This document shows positions 34,021 through 42,844 of a stretch of DNA of 49,025 nucleotides, piece by piece. Under the pieces are notes generated by a model. The model was not told where the DNA came from. It saw only the letters and a list, made by a program, of their open reading frames with translations, and made no database searches. Positions within the stretch are counted from its first letter, which is position 1. Each line of letters starts with the position of its first letter. The stretch is from Myxococcota bacterium (GTDB lineage Bacteria; Myxococcota_A; Polyangia; Polyangiales; Houyiibacteriaceae), in contig JALOQC010000004.1 of assembly GCA_025453555.1 (NCBI GenBank), forward strand, positions 1 through 49,025, read 5' to 3'. Made by a program: the position numbers and the translations under genes.

Positions 34021-37000
34021 TCATTGCTCGCGGTCGCGAGGCGCGCCGCGGGCGGGGGTCTCGAGCGCGGCGAGGTAGATCGGAAACAAGAAACGCTCTT
34101 CGGCGAAGCGCTCGTCGGTGACGCGCGCGATCGCTCGAAAGGTGTCGCGCACGCGGGCGAGCACGTCGATCTCGAAGGCGCCCGCGGGGACGCGTCCGTA
34201 GAGGCGGAGCTCCGCCGCCGCGCGCACGAGAGCGACCGTCGTCTCGTCGAGCTCGCTCTCCGTGCGCTCGGTGTACTCGTCGGCCGCGCGGAGCCCGGCC
34301 TCGACGTGGCGACGCGCGAGCACGAGCTCGCCGCGGCGGTAGGCGTTCTCCGCGAGCTGGTGCGAGATGCGCGCGAGCTCGAGCAGGTACGCGTCCCGCT
34401 CGTAGCGCTCGTGACGCGCCTCGTAGATCGCGTGGCGTTCCGACAGCGCCTCGTACGCCCCGCTCACGTCGCCGTCGCCACGCCGCGCGACCGCGAGCAG
34501 GCCCGTCACGATCGGTCGGTAGTCGTCGCGCTCGAAGTGCGACTCCGCGCGGCGATGCTGCATGCGCTCGCCCGAACGGAAGGGCGTCGGGTCGTCGAGC
34601 ATGACGCGAACGCGCTCGAGCTCTTCGTGCGCGAGGTGGAGCTCGCCCGCCGCGACCGCCGAGGCCGCGAGCCCGAGTCGAGCCTTCATGCGCACCGCTG
34701 GGGCGAAGGTCTCGGCGCTCGTGAGCTCGACGAGCTCTCGGTACAGCTCCACCGCGCGCTCGTTCGCGCCCGCCGCGAGGTGGTAGAGGGCGGCGCGGTC
34801 GACCACGAGCGGTCGGAAGCGGGCGAGCTCGGCGTGATCCGACACGAGCGCGAGCGCGCGCTCGAGCTCGGTCTCGGCCGCTGCGTACGACGCCACGTGG
34901 AAGAGACTCCTCCCCTTCGCGAGACGAAACGAGAGCTCGGACAGCGGCTCGCGGAACGGAAGTCGCTCGCGCTCCTCGAAGTGCGCGAGCGCGATGCGGT
35001 GATTCCCGATCTCGGACTGGAGGAGCCCGACCTCGTCGAGCAAGCTCGCTCGCCGCCTCGGATCGTGCGGCGCGAGGTCGAGCGCGAGGTAGTAGCGCGC
35101 GTGCGCCGCGCGGCGCGAGTCGTGATCGCCCGTGCGATGGTACTGACGGTGCGCGAGGTAGGCGTAGAGGTGATGCACCTCGACCGCGCGCGGCATCGCC
35201 TCCGCGATCGGCCGAAGCAGCGCGCGCGCGCGCTCGACCTCGCGACCGTGCTCCTCCACGTCCGTCACCTCCTCCAGGTGACGCGCGACCAGGTAGGCCT
35301 CGACGAAGGACTCGACCGGGCTCCCCGCCGGGTAGCGCGCGCGGTAGTCGCGCCGCAGCTCGTCGAAACCGACGCCCTCGCGCAGACACGCCTCGAGGTA
35401 CCCCACGTGGGCTTCGAGCGAGTCGGTGTCGTCGGCGATGCGGCGAAAGAGCGTGCGAGGCGAGCGTCCATGAGCGAGCTCCACGTAGGCGCGCTCGAGC
35501 ATCACCTCTTCGTAGAGCGCCTCGGCGTACTTGCGCTCCGGGTGATCCGTCGGCGGCTGACCCCGCCGACTCGACGGACCCGTCGGCGGCTGACCCCGCC
35601 GACTCGACGGATCCGTCGGCGGCTGACCCCGCCGACTCGACGGATCCGTCGGCGGCTGACCCCGCCGACTCGACGGATCCTCCCGGACGTCGCGCAGCCA
35701 CTCCTCCGCGAAGTGATGCACGAGGTGCCCCCAATCGTGACGCGACGCGCGCTCGATCACGGTCATCACCACCGCGCGGTGCTGTTCGAAGCCTCGCGCG
35801 CGCGCCCACACCTCGTCGATCGCGGCTTCGATCGCGAGCTCGACCTGCTCCATGTCGACCCCGACCTCGCCCACGTGGTGCTCGGCCTCGTATCCGCGCG
35901 CGAGAGCGAGCTCGACGTCGATCAGGAGCGCGAGCGGCGAACCCTCGGAGAGCCCCGCGCGCGCGGCGTGGAGGAGCGGCTGCTCCTGCTCCGGCGTCCG
36001 GCCGCGACCGAGCACGTCGACGAAGACCTGCGCATGATGCAGGCGATCGCGCATGGAGAGCGCCGAGTGCTCCGCGAGTTGGCGATGCACGGCCATCCAT
36101 CGCTCGCGGTCTCCGAGATCCCGCAGCAACGCGTCCGCGAGGCGCGTCCAGAGCTGGATCACCGAGAAGTCTCGCTCGTCGTCGACGGAGACGGCGTCGA
36201 ACATGGAGAGCGCGGCCGCCTTGTCGCCGAGCACGAGGAAGATCTCCGCTTCGACCAGACGAGCGAGGCGCGCGATCGACGGATCGGGCGAACCGAAGTG
36301 GGCGTCGAGCCGATGCGCGCGCTCCTGCTCGGCGGCGACGAAAGCACCGTCGAGGTTTCCGTGGGCGAGCCGCTGCTCGGCCCGGCGATGGGCGACCAGC
36401 TCGCGCAACACCGCGGTCCACGCGGTCACGTGGGCATCTCCGGCGGCGCGGCGCTCGAGCGCCGCGAGCTGATGATCGGCCGACTCGTGCTCGCGGAGCG
36501 CGAGGTGGAGCATGACCAGCGACCGCGTGAGCTCCACGTGCTCACGCACGTCCGACGTGAGCACGAGCTCGCGCTGGAGCAGCACGATCTGCTCCCAGGG
36601 ATCCCGGCTCGCCTCGCGCTCCGCGCGCAGGTGCTCGCGGTCCCATCCTTCGGGGACGAGCCCGGCGAGCGGCATCGAATAGATCTGCAAGTGCTCGCCT
36701 CGTACGCAGGTCGCGACGAGTCGGTCGTCCGCTGGCGCGGGATACTGGCAGTCGGTGCGCCCCGAGGTGATCTGTTCGTAGGAGCCAGGTCGAACGGGGC
36801 GCGACGCGCGTGGATCGAAGGGCGCGCGAAAGATCACCCCGCGGTCGTTCCCGTCGAGCACGCCGTCGAAGTTCGTGTCGTCGAGGTGCTGCACGAAGTA
36901 GACGAAGCGGCCGTCCCGGGAGAAGACCGGTTGGGTGGAGGTCCCCGGGAGCTCCGGCTCGATCACGACCTCCGTCTCGTCGTGGAGGTCGCGCAGGACG

Positions 37001-37674
37001 AACCCGCGCGTGACGCGCCGCAAGCTGCCGCGAGCGCCTCCTTCGCGTGGTGTGAGGGGGACGTAGGCGAGCCAGCGCCCGTCCGGCGCGACCGTCGGTG
37101 CGGCGGCGAAGCGACGCAGCACGAGCGCTCCCTCCTGCTCCCCGTCGTCGATCGCGAAGCGCCGCAGCTCGTGCGCGTCCCGCAGGTTCCGTCGCGTGAG
37201 CACGCCGACGGACTCGCCGTCGGGGAACCAGAAGACGTGCAGCGCGGCGACTCCCTCGCGCGTCAGGCACCTCCGACGCTGGCGTCGGAGCTCGAACACG
37301 CACGCGTCGCCGCCGGCGTTGCGCTGATAGGACACGTAGAGCAGCCGAGTCCCATCCGGCGACAGGCGCGGCTGCGCGACCTCGGCCGCGTCGTCGAACA
37401 ACAGCCGCGGGAACCCACGCTCGAGGTTCTGCACGAAGATCTCGGCCGTGCGGTTCTCGTTGGCGACGAAGTAGACGTCGCGACCGTCGCGCGAGAGCTG
37501 ACCTTGAAAATGGTCGAATCCCCCGGCGGTGATGGCGCGACGCGCGAGGAGCGCGGTCGGCACCGGCACGGCGTCCGCGTGCGCGACGTGCACGAGCGAG
37601 ACGAGCGCCCACACGGCGACCGCGAGCGCGTGTCGTCGGTGCGGGCCGCGCCTCGAGGGCGTCGGGCTCAGCAC
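34021..37674 (-). CDS. TolB-propeller and TPR-repeat exported protein
   Basis: This 1217-residue protein starts at GTG 37674, seven bases inside the upstream lipoprotein gene. A signal-like N-terminus (residues 8-33) ends in AHA, a likely cleavage site. Residues about 40-380 are a PD40/TolB beta-propeller with repeats such as QLSRDGRDVYFVANEN, PRLSPDGTRLLYVSYQ and PVFSRDGRFVYFV. A long helical region follows with TPR-like repeats (ALAHFEERERLPFRE, AAETELERALALVSDH). At about residues 665-709 the helical region is interrupted by an array of PSSRRGQPPT units encoded by four palindromes. It is cotranscribed with the lipoprotein and AsmA-like genes, so an envelope-assembly role is likely. Confidence 0.82.
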   Translation of the reverse strand: MLSPTPSRRGPHRRHALAVAVWALVSLVHVAHADAVPVPTALLARRAITAGGFDHFQGQLSRDGRDVYFVANENRTAEIFVQNLERGFPRLLFDDAAEVAQPRLSPDGTRLLYVSYQRNAGGDACVFELRRQRRRCLTREGVAALHVFWFPDGESVGVLTRRNLRDAHELRRFAIDDGEQEGALVLRRFAAAPTVAPDGRWLAYVPLTPREGGARGSLRRVTRGFVLRDLHDETEVVIEPELPGTSTQPVFSRDGRFVYFVQHLDDTNFDGVLDGNDRGVIFRAPFDPRASRPVRPGSYEQITSGRTDCQYPAPADDRLVATCVRGEHLQIYSMPLAGLVPEGWDREHLRAEREASRDPWEQIVLLQRELVLTSDVREHVELTRSLVMLHLALREHESADHQLAALERRAAGDAHVTAWTAVLRELVAHRRAEQRLAHGNLDGAFVAAEQERAHRLDAHFGSPDPSIARLARLVEAEIFLVLGDKAAALSMFDAVSVDDERDFSVIQLWTRLADALLRDLGDRERWMAVHRQLAEHSALSMRDRLHHAQVFVDVLGRGRTPEQEQPLLHAARAGLSEGSPLALLIDVELALARGYEAEHHVGEVGVDMEQVELAIEAAIDEVWARARGFEQHRAVVMTVIERASRHDWGHLVHHFAEEWLRDVREDPSSRRGQPPTDPSSRRGQPPTDPSSRRGQPPTGPSSRRGQPPTDHPERKYAEALYEEVMLERAYVELAHGRSPRTLFRRIADDTDSLEAHVGYLEACLREGVGFDELRRDYRARYPAGSPVESFVEAYLVARHLEEVTDVEEHGREVERARALLRPIAEAMPRAVEVHHLYAYLAHRQYHRTGDHDSRRAAHARYYLALDLAPHDPRRRASLLDEVGLLQSEIGNHRIALAHFEERERLPFREPLSELSFRLAKGRSLFHVASYAAAETELERALALVSDHAELARFRPLVVDRAALYHLAAGANERAVELYRELVELTSAETFAPAVRMKARLGLAASAVAAGELHLAHEELERVRVMLDDPTPFRSGERMQHRRAESHFERDDYRPIVTGLLAVARRGDGDVSGAYEALSERHAIYEARHERYERDAYLLELARISHQLAENAYRRGELVLARRHVEAGLRAADEYTERTESELDETTVALVRAAAELRLYGRVPAGAFEIDVLARVRDTFRAIARVTDERFAEERFLFPIYLAALETPARGAPRDREQ
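35549..35680 (-). repeat. Four-copy 33-base array carrying the 22-base palindrome
   Basis: Exact palindromes at 35549-35570, 35582-35603, 35615-35636 and 35648-35669 are separated by an 11-base spacer (TCGACGGATCC or a one-base variant). The unit is a multiple of three, so the coding frame is kept, and it reads DPSSRRGQPPT. In this gene the frame differs from the SAGSAAD frame used elsewhere. Confidence 0.92.
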
Positions 37675-38234
37675 CGCTTCACCTCCCACCCGCGCTCGGT
37701 CTCGAGCTGCGCCCCACAGACGACCGTCTCGAGGTGCTGCGTGCGCCAGCTCGCCCGCAGCGCCGCGGGGTCCGCGTCGGGGCGCGTCTCCTCGAGGTAG
37801 CGCCAGAGCTGACGACGCGCGCGGTTCGCCCGCTGGACCATCGCGCTGGTGCGCGTCGCGTTCACGCGGCGTGAGCAGGTCGTCGGCGTCTCCACCAGCT
37901 GCCCGTCGAGCGATTCCCCCACGCACCGCAAGACGAGCAACTCGTCGACGAGCTCGGCGTCCGTCCGGAGCATCGCGTAGATCTCCACGATGCTGCTGAG
38001 GGTGCCCTCCGACACGTCCGCTCCCGATTCACGCAGCTCCGCGCGCGTGTAGTCGACGCCGCGCGGAACGAGCGCCTCCTCCCGAAGATCGTTCTCGAGC
38101 GGGTGGAGCTCGCCGCTCGCCAGCTCCTCCAGCACCGTCTTTCGGTCGAGCAGGACGACGTCCGGCGCGGAGATGCAACCAGCGAAGAACATTCCGAGAA
38201 GACCTGCGCTCTCAATCTTCGAAGTCTTCCGCAT
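37668..38234 (-). CDS. YdbL/DUF1318-like lipoprotein
   Basis: This 188-residue lipoprotein starts at ATG 38234, whose first base is also the last base of the AsmA-like gene's TGA (TGATG coupling). Hydrophobic IESAGLLGMFFAGC gives a probable lipobox with Cys20. Features such as LLDRKTVLEELASGEL, RCVGESLDGQL and NRARRQLWRYLEETRPD match the pattern of DUF1318/YdbL (a conserved CVGE and a later positively charged helix). In E. coli, YdbL works with YdbH and YnbE in phospholipid transport across the envelope. The coupling here supports a related function. Confidence 0.72.
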   Translation of the reverse strand: MRKTSKIESAGLLGMFFAGCISAPDVVLLDRKTVLEELASGELHPLENDLREEALVPRGVDYTRAELRESGADVSEGTLSSIVEIYAMLRTDAELVDELLVLRCVGESLDGQLVETPTTCSRRVNATRTSAMVQRANRARRQLWRYLEETRPDADPAALRASWRTQHLETVVCGAQLETERGWEVKRC

Positions 38235-41200
38235 CAATCCTCTCTTCCGAGCAGCGGCGCGACGTGGCGGTTCATGAAGGGCCCGAGCGGAATCCCGCGG
38301 ATCGCGCTGACGTCGAGGAACCGGCCGACGACCCCCCCGAGCTCGACCTCGAGCGACATCAAGCCCTGCGAGAGGTCGAGGGTCACGCGGTTCGGATGCG
38401 CGAAACGCAGCACGCTCCGCAACGAGTTGAACGAGGGATCCTCCCGGTAGGGATCGAGCAAATCCAAGAGTCCACGCAGGTGCGCCGTCGCGACGCGGAC
38501 GATCTGGACTCGACCGTCGAGCTCGAGCCGCGAAGGGGTGAAGACGACCGCGCAGTTCGCGTCGAGCGGCTGGCGAGAGGTCCGAGTGCGGAGCCCGGTG
38601 ATGTTGCCGCGAAACGTCACGCGCTCGCGGCCGGGGAGGTAGTCGACGAGGACCTGCCCCGTGATCAGCGCGTCGTCGCGTTGGACGCGCACGCCCTCGA
38701 GCGCGAAGACGTTTCGGTCGACGAAGAGGCTCCCGACCAGCGGCCCGAGCTCGACCTCGCCCACCCGAAGGCGCCGAACCTCCACGAACGTCTCGCCGTC
38801 GAGCAGCGCTTGCAGATCTTGGTGGCGAACCCGCGCGAAGGCGCTCCGCTCGGTGTTCGCGACGAGCTCGAGGCCGACCCCGCCGGCTGACCCCTCCGGC
38901 CCCGACCTTCTCAACGCGAAGGCCTCTTCCACCGGCACGTTCGCGCGCACGCCCTCGAGCACGATCCCCAGGGCCGGCAGCGCGACGTGCACGTCGTCGA
39001 GCTCCGCGCGCGCGTGGGCACGGAAGAGCGAGCCGTCGCCGGACTCGAGCGAGAAGGGAACGACGACCCGCCCGCGCGCGACGAGATCCTCGGGCGCCCC
39101 GTCGAGTCGCGAGAGATCCTGCTCGAGCCGGCCCCGCAAGACGAGGCTCTCGCCGCGCCGCGCGGTGCGTCGGACCGCCACGCCTTCGTGCGCGAGGTCG
39201 CCCTCCACGGCTTCGTCGGTCGCCATCGCGTCCTCGCTCGCGTCGAGCGCGAAGCTGCTCCCGCGGTCGAGCGTCTTGTTCATCTCCAGGCGCGTCCCGC
39301 CACGTTCGTTGACGAGCGCGAAGTGATCCATGCGAACCGAGCGCGCACCGTCGATCGCCAAGTCCACGTCGAGCGTGACGCCCTCCATCGGATACGCGGC
39401 GACGAAGTCCTGCTCCACGCGCGCGAGCTCGGAGTCGATGTGGACGTCGAGCGCGAAGTCGGCGGCTGACCCCGCCGACCCAGTCGAATCGTCTTCGATC
39501 GGACCGCGCGAGGCCCAGCGCACGCGCTGCTCCGCGCCGTGAAAGGTCACGTGGTGGAGTCCGTCGAGCACGTCCACGAGCGGGAGGTGCACCGCGGACT
39601 CGCCCGAATGCCCCGAGGGATCGCCGCGCAGCTGCGCCTCGAAGCGCACCTCCGGCAGCGTCGCGCGCACCTCCCCTTCCGCATACGACACCGTCGCGAG
39701 TCGCGCCGCGACCGTCTGCTCGAAGCTCGGCGCGGCCGCGTCGATCGCGTGCAGCACCCGCCCTTCCCCGTCGATCTGCGCGGAGTCGACGCGGACCGGC
39801 ACCTCGGGCGGGAGCCATTGCGAGAGCCCACGCAGCCCCTCCGCCACGAGGCGCTCGCGATGCACGAGGGTTCCGTCCGCCTCGAGGTTCGCGTCGACGT
39901 CGAGCGCGAAGCTCATGTCGCCCGCGTTCTCGCTGCGCGTCTCGGTGTGGATCGAGAGCGCCTGCAGATCCGCGCGCGCGGTCGTCACCAACGTGACGCC
40001 GTGGGGCAGCGTCTCCTCGCCGAGCGTGGGCGGCTCGATCTCGAGCCGGAGCGTCGCGTCGTGGATCGCCGCCCGCGCCGTGTGATCGAGGGTCGCGACG
40101 ATGCGTGGGAACACCAACGGCGCGCCGCCCTCGCCGCGCAGCCCGATGCGACGAAGGCGCAGCTCGCCGCGATGCGCGATGGTGGGATCCGCACGATCGA
40201 GCCCCGCGTAGGTGCCGTGCAGCGTGAGGTTCGCGCGAGCGCGCTCGAGCGCGAGCTCGTCCAGGCCGAGCAGCGGAGCGATCATCGCGACGGTGCGCCC
40301 GCGGAGCTCCACGTCGAGCTCCCCCGCGCCGCGATCGAAACGTGCTCGCACTCCGGCGCGCAGGGTTCGCTCGCGCGGGCCGTCCTCGAAGGTCGGCGGC
40401 TCCTCACCGCGCGCATCGGCCTCTGCGATCAGCCGCGCGCGTCGCCGGTCGCGCGCCGCGATCTCCTCCGGCGTCTCGACCGGCTCCGCGCCCGCCATCG
40501 GCCAGAGCTGCAGCTCCGCGCTCAAGCGCGCGCTCGATCGCGCGAGCACCGGGTCGAGCCGCAGCTCCGAGAGCGTCCACGCGAGCTCGCCATGCTCGAC
40601 GATCGGGGTCGGCTCGCGGTCCGCGGTGGCGTAGCGGACGTTGCCGAGCGGGATGCGACCCGTGAGCCGCGCGGGAATTCCCCCCGCGATCGGCGCGCGC
40701 GACGAGAGCCCGAGCCCGTCGATCGCCACGTGTTGGAGCGCGTCGCGCAGATCGACACGCCGCGTGCGTCCGTCGACGACCAAGGTCGCGCGCGGGCCCT
40801 CCGGCTCGCCGACGGCAGGGAGCGCGAGCTCGTTCAGGGCGAGCCGCAGATCGAGCCCGTCGACCCGCGCGGTGAGCGCGTCCTGGCGAGCTTCGATCGC
40901 CGCGACGCGGGTGTGGGTACGGACGTCGAGCTCGGCTGGGCTGCGCGCGGTTCCGTCGAAGGCGACCGCGATGTCGCGCGGCGTGACCTGCAGACCGTCG
41001 GCGTCGAGCCCGATGCGCGGAGTCCGAAGCGTACCTTCGAACCCGACCGGCACCGCGAAGCTCGGATGGAGCTCGTGCGCGGCGGCGGAGAGCGCGAGCG
41101 ACGGGAGCTGCGCGCGCGTCGAGCCCGAGCGCACGTCGAGCGCGCCCGTGGTCAGCGTCACCGTCGGCTCGCGCACGCTCGGGGCCTCCAGCGTGAGCGC

Positions 41201-42670
41201 GAGGCTCGCGAGCGATGCACGCAGATCCCCCGCGTCTACCGACAGATCCGAGATCCCGAGGGTAACGCTCGCGGCGCCGCTCGTGCCATCGAGCGCGACC
41301 TCCGTCGCGTGGGCGTCGAGCACCATCGCGCGACCCGCGAGCGTCGTGTCGGCGTCTTTGCCGGCGATCGCGTCCGCACGCACCTCCACGTCGAACGAGA
41401 CGTGCTCACCGCGCCAGGTTCCCCGCGCGTTCGCGGTCGCGCTCTGCACCACAGCGCGCTCCTCCGGCAACGCGACCCTCCCGGCACGCGCGTCGAGCTC
41501 GAAGCGCACCTCGTCGGCGTCGGCGGTTGACCCCGCCGACACGTTGGTTCCGTCGACCGGCGTGGCCCGCGCGGTCGCGCGCACGTCGTCGAGCGCGAGA
41601 TCCACCAGCTCGGGGATCGCCGCCGCAAGCGAGTCGAGGTCGACGTCGATCGAGCTCGGCGCGATCGTGAGCCGCCCTTCGTCGGGCAGCGTCACGCCAC
41701 CCTGCCCCGTCGCGACGTCGCCGAGCACCGCGAGCCGGGTGACCTGCACGCTCGTGCGTGCCGCGTCCGGCTCGAAGCGCGCAGCGGCCTCCAGCGTGAG
41801 TAGCTCACGCGGGAGTCGCAGCGCGTCGACGTCGATCAGCGGCGCCTCGAGCTCCAGCGTGTGCAACGTCGTCGCGCTCGTGAGGGTGATCTCGTCACCC
41901 GACACTCCACCACCGAGCACGATGCGCTGCTCCATCGCGAGGCGCGCTTCGTTCTCGTTCGCGCGCACGCGAAGCCCTTCGTCCGCGCTCCCGAGCACGA
42001 GCTCGCCGCGCAGCACGCCGCCCTCTTCTCGCGCGTGACCCTGCAGCGTCGGGCCCTCGATCTGTACGTCGAGCCCTTCGCGCGCGTCGACGAAGCGAGC
42101 GCGCACGTTCCGGACCTCGAGCGACGCGACCTCGATCCCCGCGAGCTCGGGCGGCAGCGTCAGCGCGGCGAGCGACTGCGAGAGCGGCGCGGGCTCCGTC
42201 GGCGCGTCCTCTCCGAGCAGCGACTGCAACGCGAGCTGCAGACAGTCGGTGCCCTCCGCGTCGATCGCGTAGAGGAAGCCCACGCCTTCGACGAGCACGC
42301 GGACGTCGCGCAAGCGCCCCGCGAGCGCCTCACCCGCGTCCCACCGCACGTCGACCCGCTCGACCGTCAACCAGTCCTCGCCATGCGTTCGACAACGCTC
42401 CGGCATCGGCAGCCGCAGCGCCCCCAGCCTCGCCTCACCGGAGAAGGGCGAGAGCTCCAGGCTGCCGTAGTCGAGCGCGAGCCCCTGCTCGGCCGCGCTC
42501 TCCCGCGCGAGGTCACGGCCGGCGTCCGACTCCACGAAGACGAGCGCACCCGCGACCGCGAAGACCACGAGCGCAACCAGCACGAGCGCGCCGCGCCACG
42601 TCCACCGCCAGAGCCGCGCCAGACGGCGAGGCGGCGCGGCCGTGGGCGGTCGCTTCGGCTCGTCCGGCAT
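38234..42670 (-). CDS. Very large AsmA/YdbH-like envelope protein
   Basis: This 1478-residue protein has one membrane segment at about residues 27-49 (ALVLVALVVFAVAGALVFV) and then a repetitive beta-strand-rich region. Features include LARESAAEQGLALDYGSLEL near the N-terminus, as in AsmA/TamB proteins, and a C-terminal part with LDLSQGLMSLEVELGGVVG. It probably forms a long groove across the periplasm for lipid transfer. The start is ATG 42670; a TTG at 42679 is possible. Coupling to the YdbL-like lipoprotein supports the YdbH branch. Two in-frame palindrome copies, coding SAGSAAD and SAGSTAD, and a third diverged one lie inside it. Confidence 0.78.
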   Translation of the reverse strand: MPDEPKRPPTAAPPRRLARLWRWTWRGALVLVALVVFAVAGALVFVESDAGRDLARESAAEQGLALDYGSLELSPFSGEARLGALRLPMPERCRTHGEDWLTVERVDVRWDAGEALAGRLRDVRVLVEGVGFLYAIDAEGTDCLQLALQSLLGEDAPTEPAPLSQSLAALTLPPELAGIEVASLEVRNVRARFVDAREGLDVQIEGPTLQGHAREEGGVLRGELVLGSADEGLRVRANENEARLAMEQRIVLGGGVSGDEITLTSATTLHTLELEAPLIDVDALRLPRELLTLEAAARFEPDAARTSVQVTRLAVLGDVATGQGGVTLPDEGRLTIAPSSIDVDLDSLAAAIPELVDLALDDVRATARATPVDGTNVSAGSTADADEVRFELDARAGRVALPEERAVVQSATANARGTWRGEHVSFDVEVRADAIAGKDADTTLAGRAMVLDAHATEVALDGTSGAASVTLGISDLSVDAGDLRASLASLALTLEAPSVREPTVTLTTGALDVRSGSTRAQLPSLALSAAAHELHPSFAVPVGFEGTLRTPRIGLDADGLQVTPRDIAVAFDGTARSPAELDVRTHTRVAAIEARQDALTARVDGLDLRLALNELALPAVGEPEGPRATLVVDGRTRRVDLRDALQHVAIDGLGLSSRAPIAGGIPARLTGRIPLGNVRYATADREPTPIVEHGELAWTLSELRLDPVLARSSARLSAELQLWPMAGAEPVETPEEIAARDRRRARLIAEADARGEEPPTFEDGPRERTLRAGVRARFDRGAGELDVELRGRTVAMIAPLLGLDELALERARANLTLHGTYAGLDRADPTIAHRGELRLRRIGLRGEGGAPLVFPRIVATLDHTARAAIHDATLRLEIEPPTLGEETLPHGVTLVTTARADLQALSIHTETRSENAGDMSFALDVDANLEADGTLVHRERLVAEGLRGLSQWLPPEVPVRVDSAQIDGEGRVLHAIDAAAPSFEQTVAARLATVSYAEGEVRATLPEVRFEAQLRGDPSGHSGESAVHLPLVDVLDGLHHVTFHGAEQRVRWASRGPIEDDSTGSAGSAADFALDVHIDSELARVEQDFVAAYPMEGVTLDVDLAIDGARSVRMDHFALVNERGGTRLEMNKTLDRGSSFALDASEDAMATDEAVEGDLAHEGVAVRRTARRGESLVLRGRLEQDLSRLDGAPEDLVARGRVVVPFSLESGDGSLFRAHARAELDDVHVALPALGIVLEGVRANVPVEEAFALRRSGPEGSAGGVGLELVANTERSAFARVRHQDLQALLDGETFVEVRRLRVGEVELGPLVGSLFVDRNVFALEGVRVQRDDALITGQVLVDYLPGRERVTFRGNITGLRTRTSRQPLDANCAVVFTPSRLELDGRVQIVRVATAHLRGLLDLLDPYREDPSFNSLRSVLRFAHPNRVTLDLSQGLMSLEVELGGVVGRFLDVSAIRGIPLGPFMNRHVAPLLGRED
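38879..38900 (-). repeat. Diverged palindrome copy in the AsmA-like gene
   Basis: It matches the palindrome at 17 of 22 positions, with the central GGGGTCAGCC intact on the coding strand. It codes for EGSAGG in the same frame as the SAGSAAD copies. Confidence 0.4.
39458..39479 (-). repeat. Exact 22-base palindrome in the AsmA-like gene
   Basis: This is an exact copy of the element in the PKS gene, in coding orientation, reading TGSAGSAADF. The flank GGGTCGGCGG is shared with the PKS copy beyond the palindrome. Confidence 0.85.
41520..41541 (-). repeat. One-mismatch palindrome in the AsmA-like gene
   Basis: One base differs (the loop GGTCAG to GGTCAA), so it reads SAGSTAD instead of SAGSAAD. 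It has the same orientation and frame as the 39458 copy. Confidence 0.75.
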
Positions 42671-42844
42671 GCGGCGCAAAGGATGTCACGTCGGGCGCGG
42701 CGCGGCTTCCGGATCGACACGATCTCCGTGGAATCCGTGAGGCTCGACCGACGGAGGACTGACGGAGCGCCCCGACAGGAGCACGTCCCCGTAGCGCACG
42801 CGATCCGTCCTCGACTCCCACGGCCAGGCTCCCGCGACCCGGCC

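Noticed and set aside
35549..35680. CRISPR array
   Set aside because: The spacers are the same 11 bases, the whole array is inside an open reading frame and no cas gene is present.
33247..37800. Plus-strand frame of 1517 codons opposite the TolB/TPR gene
   Set aside because: It overlaps cls in another frame and the signal-peptide-bearing minus-strand gene, and has no family features.
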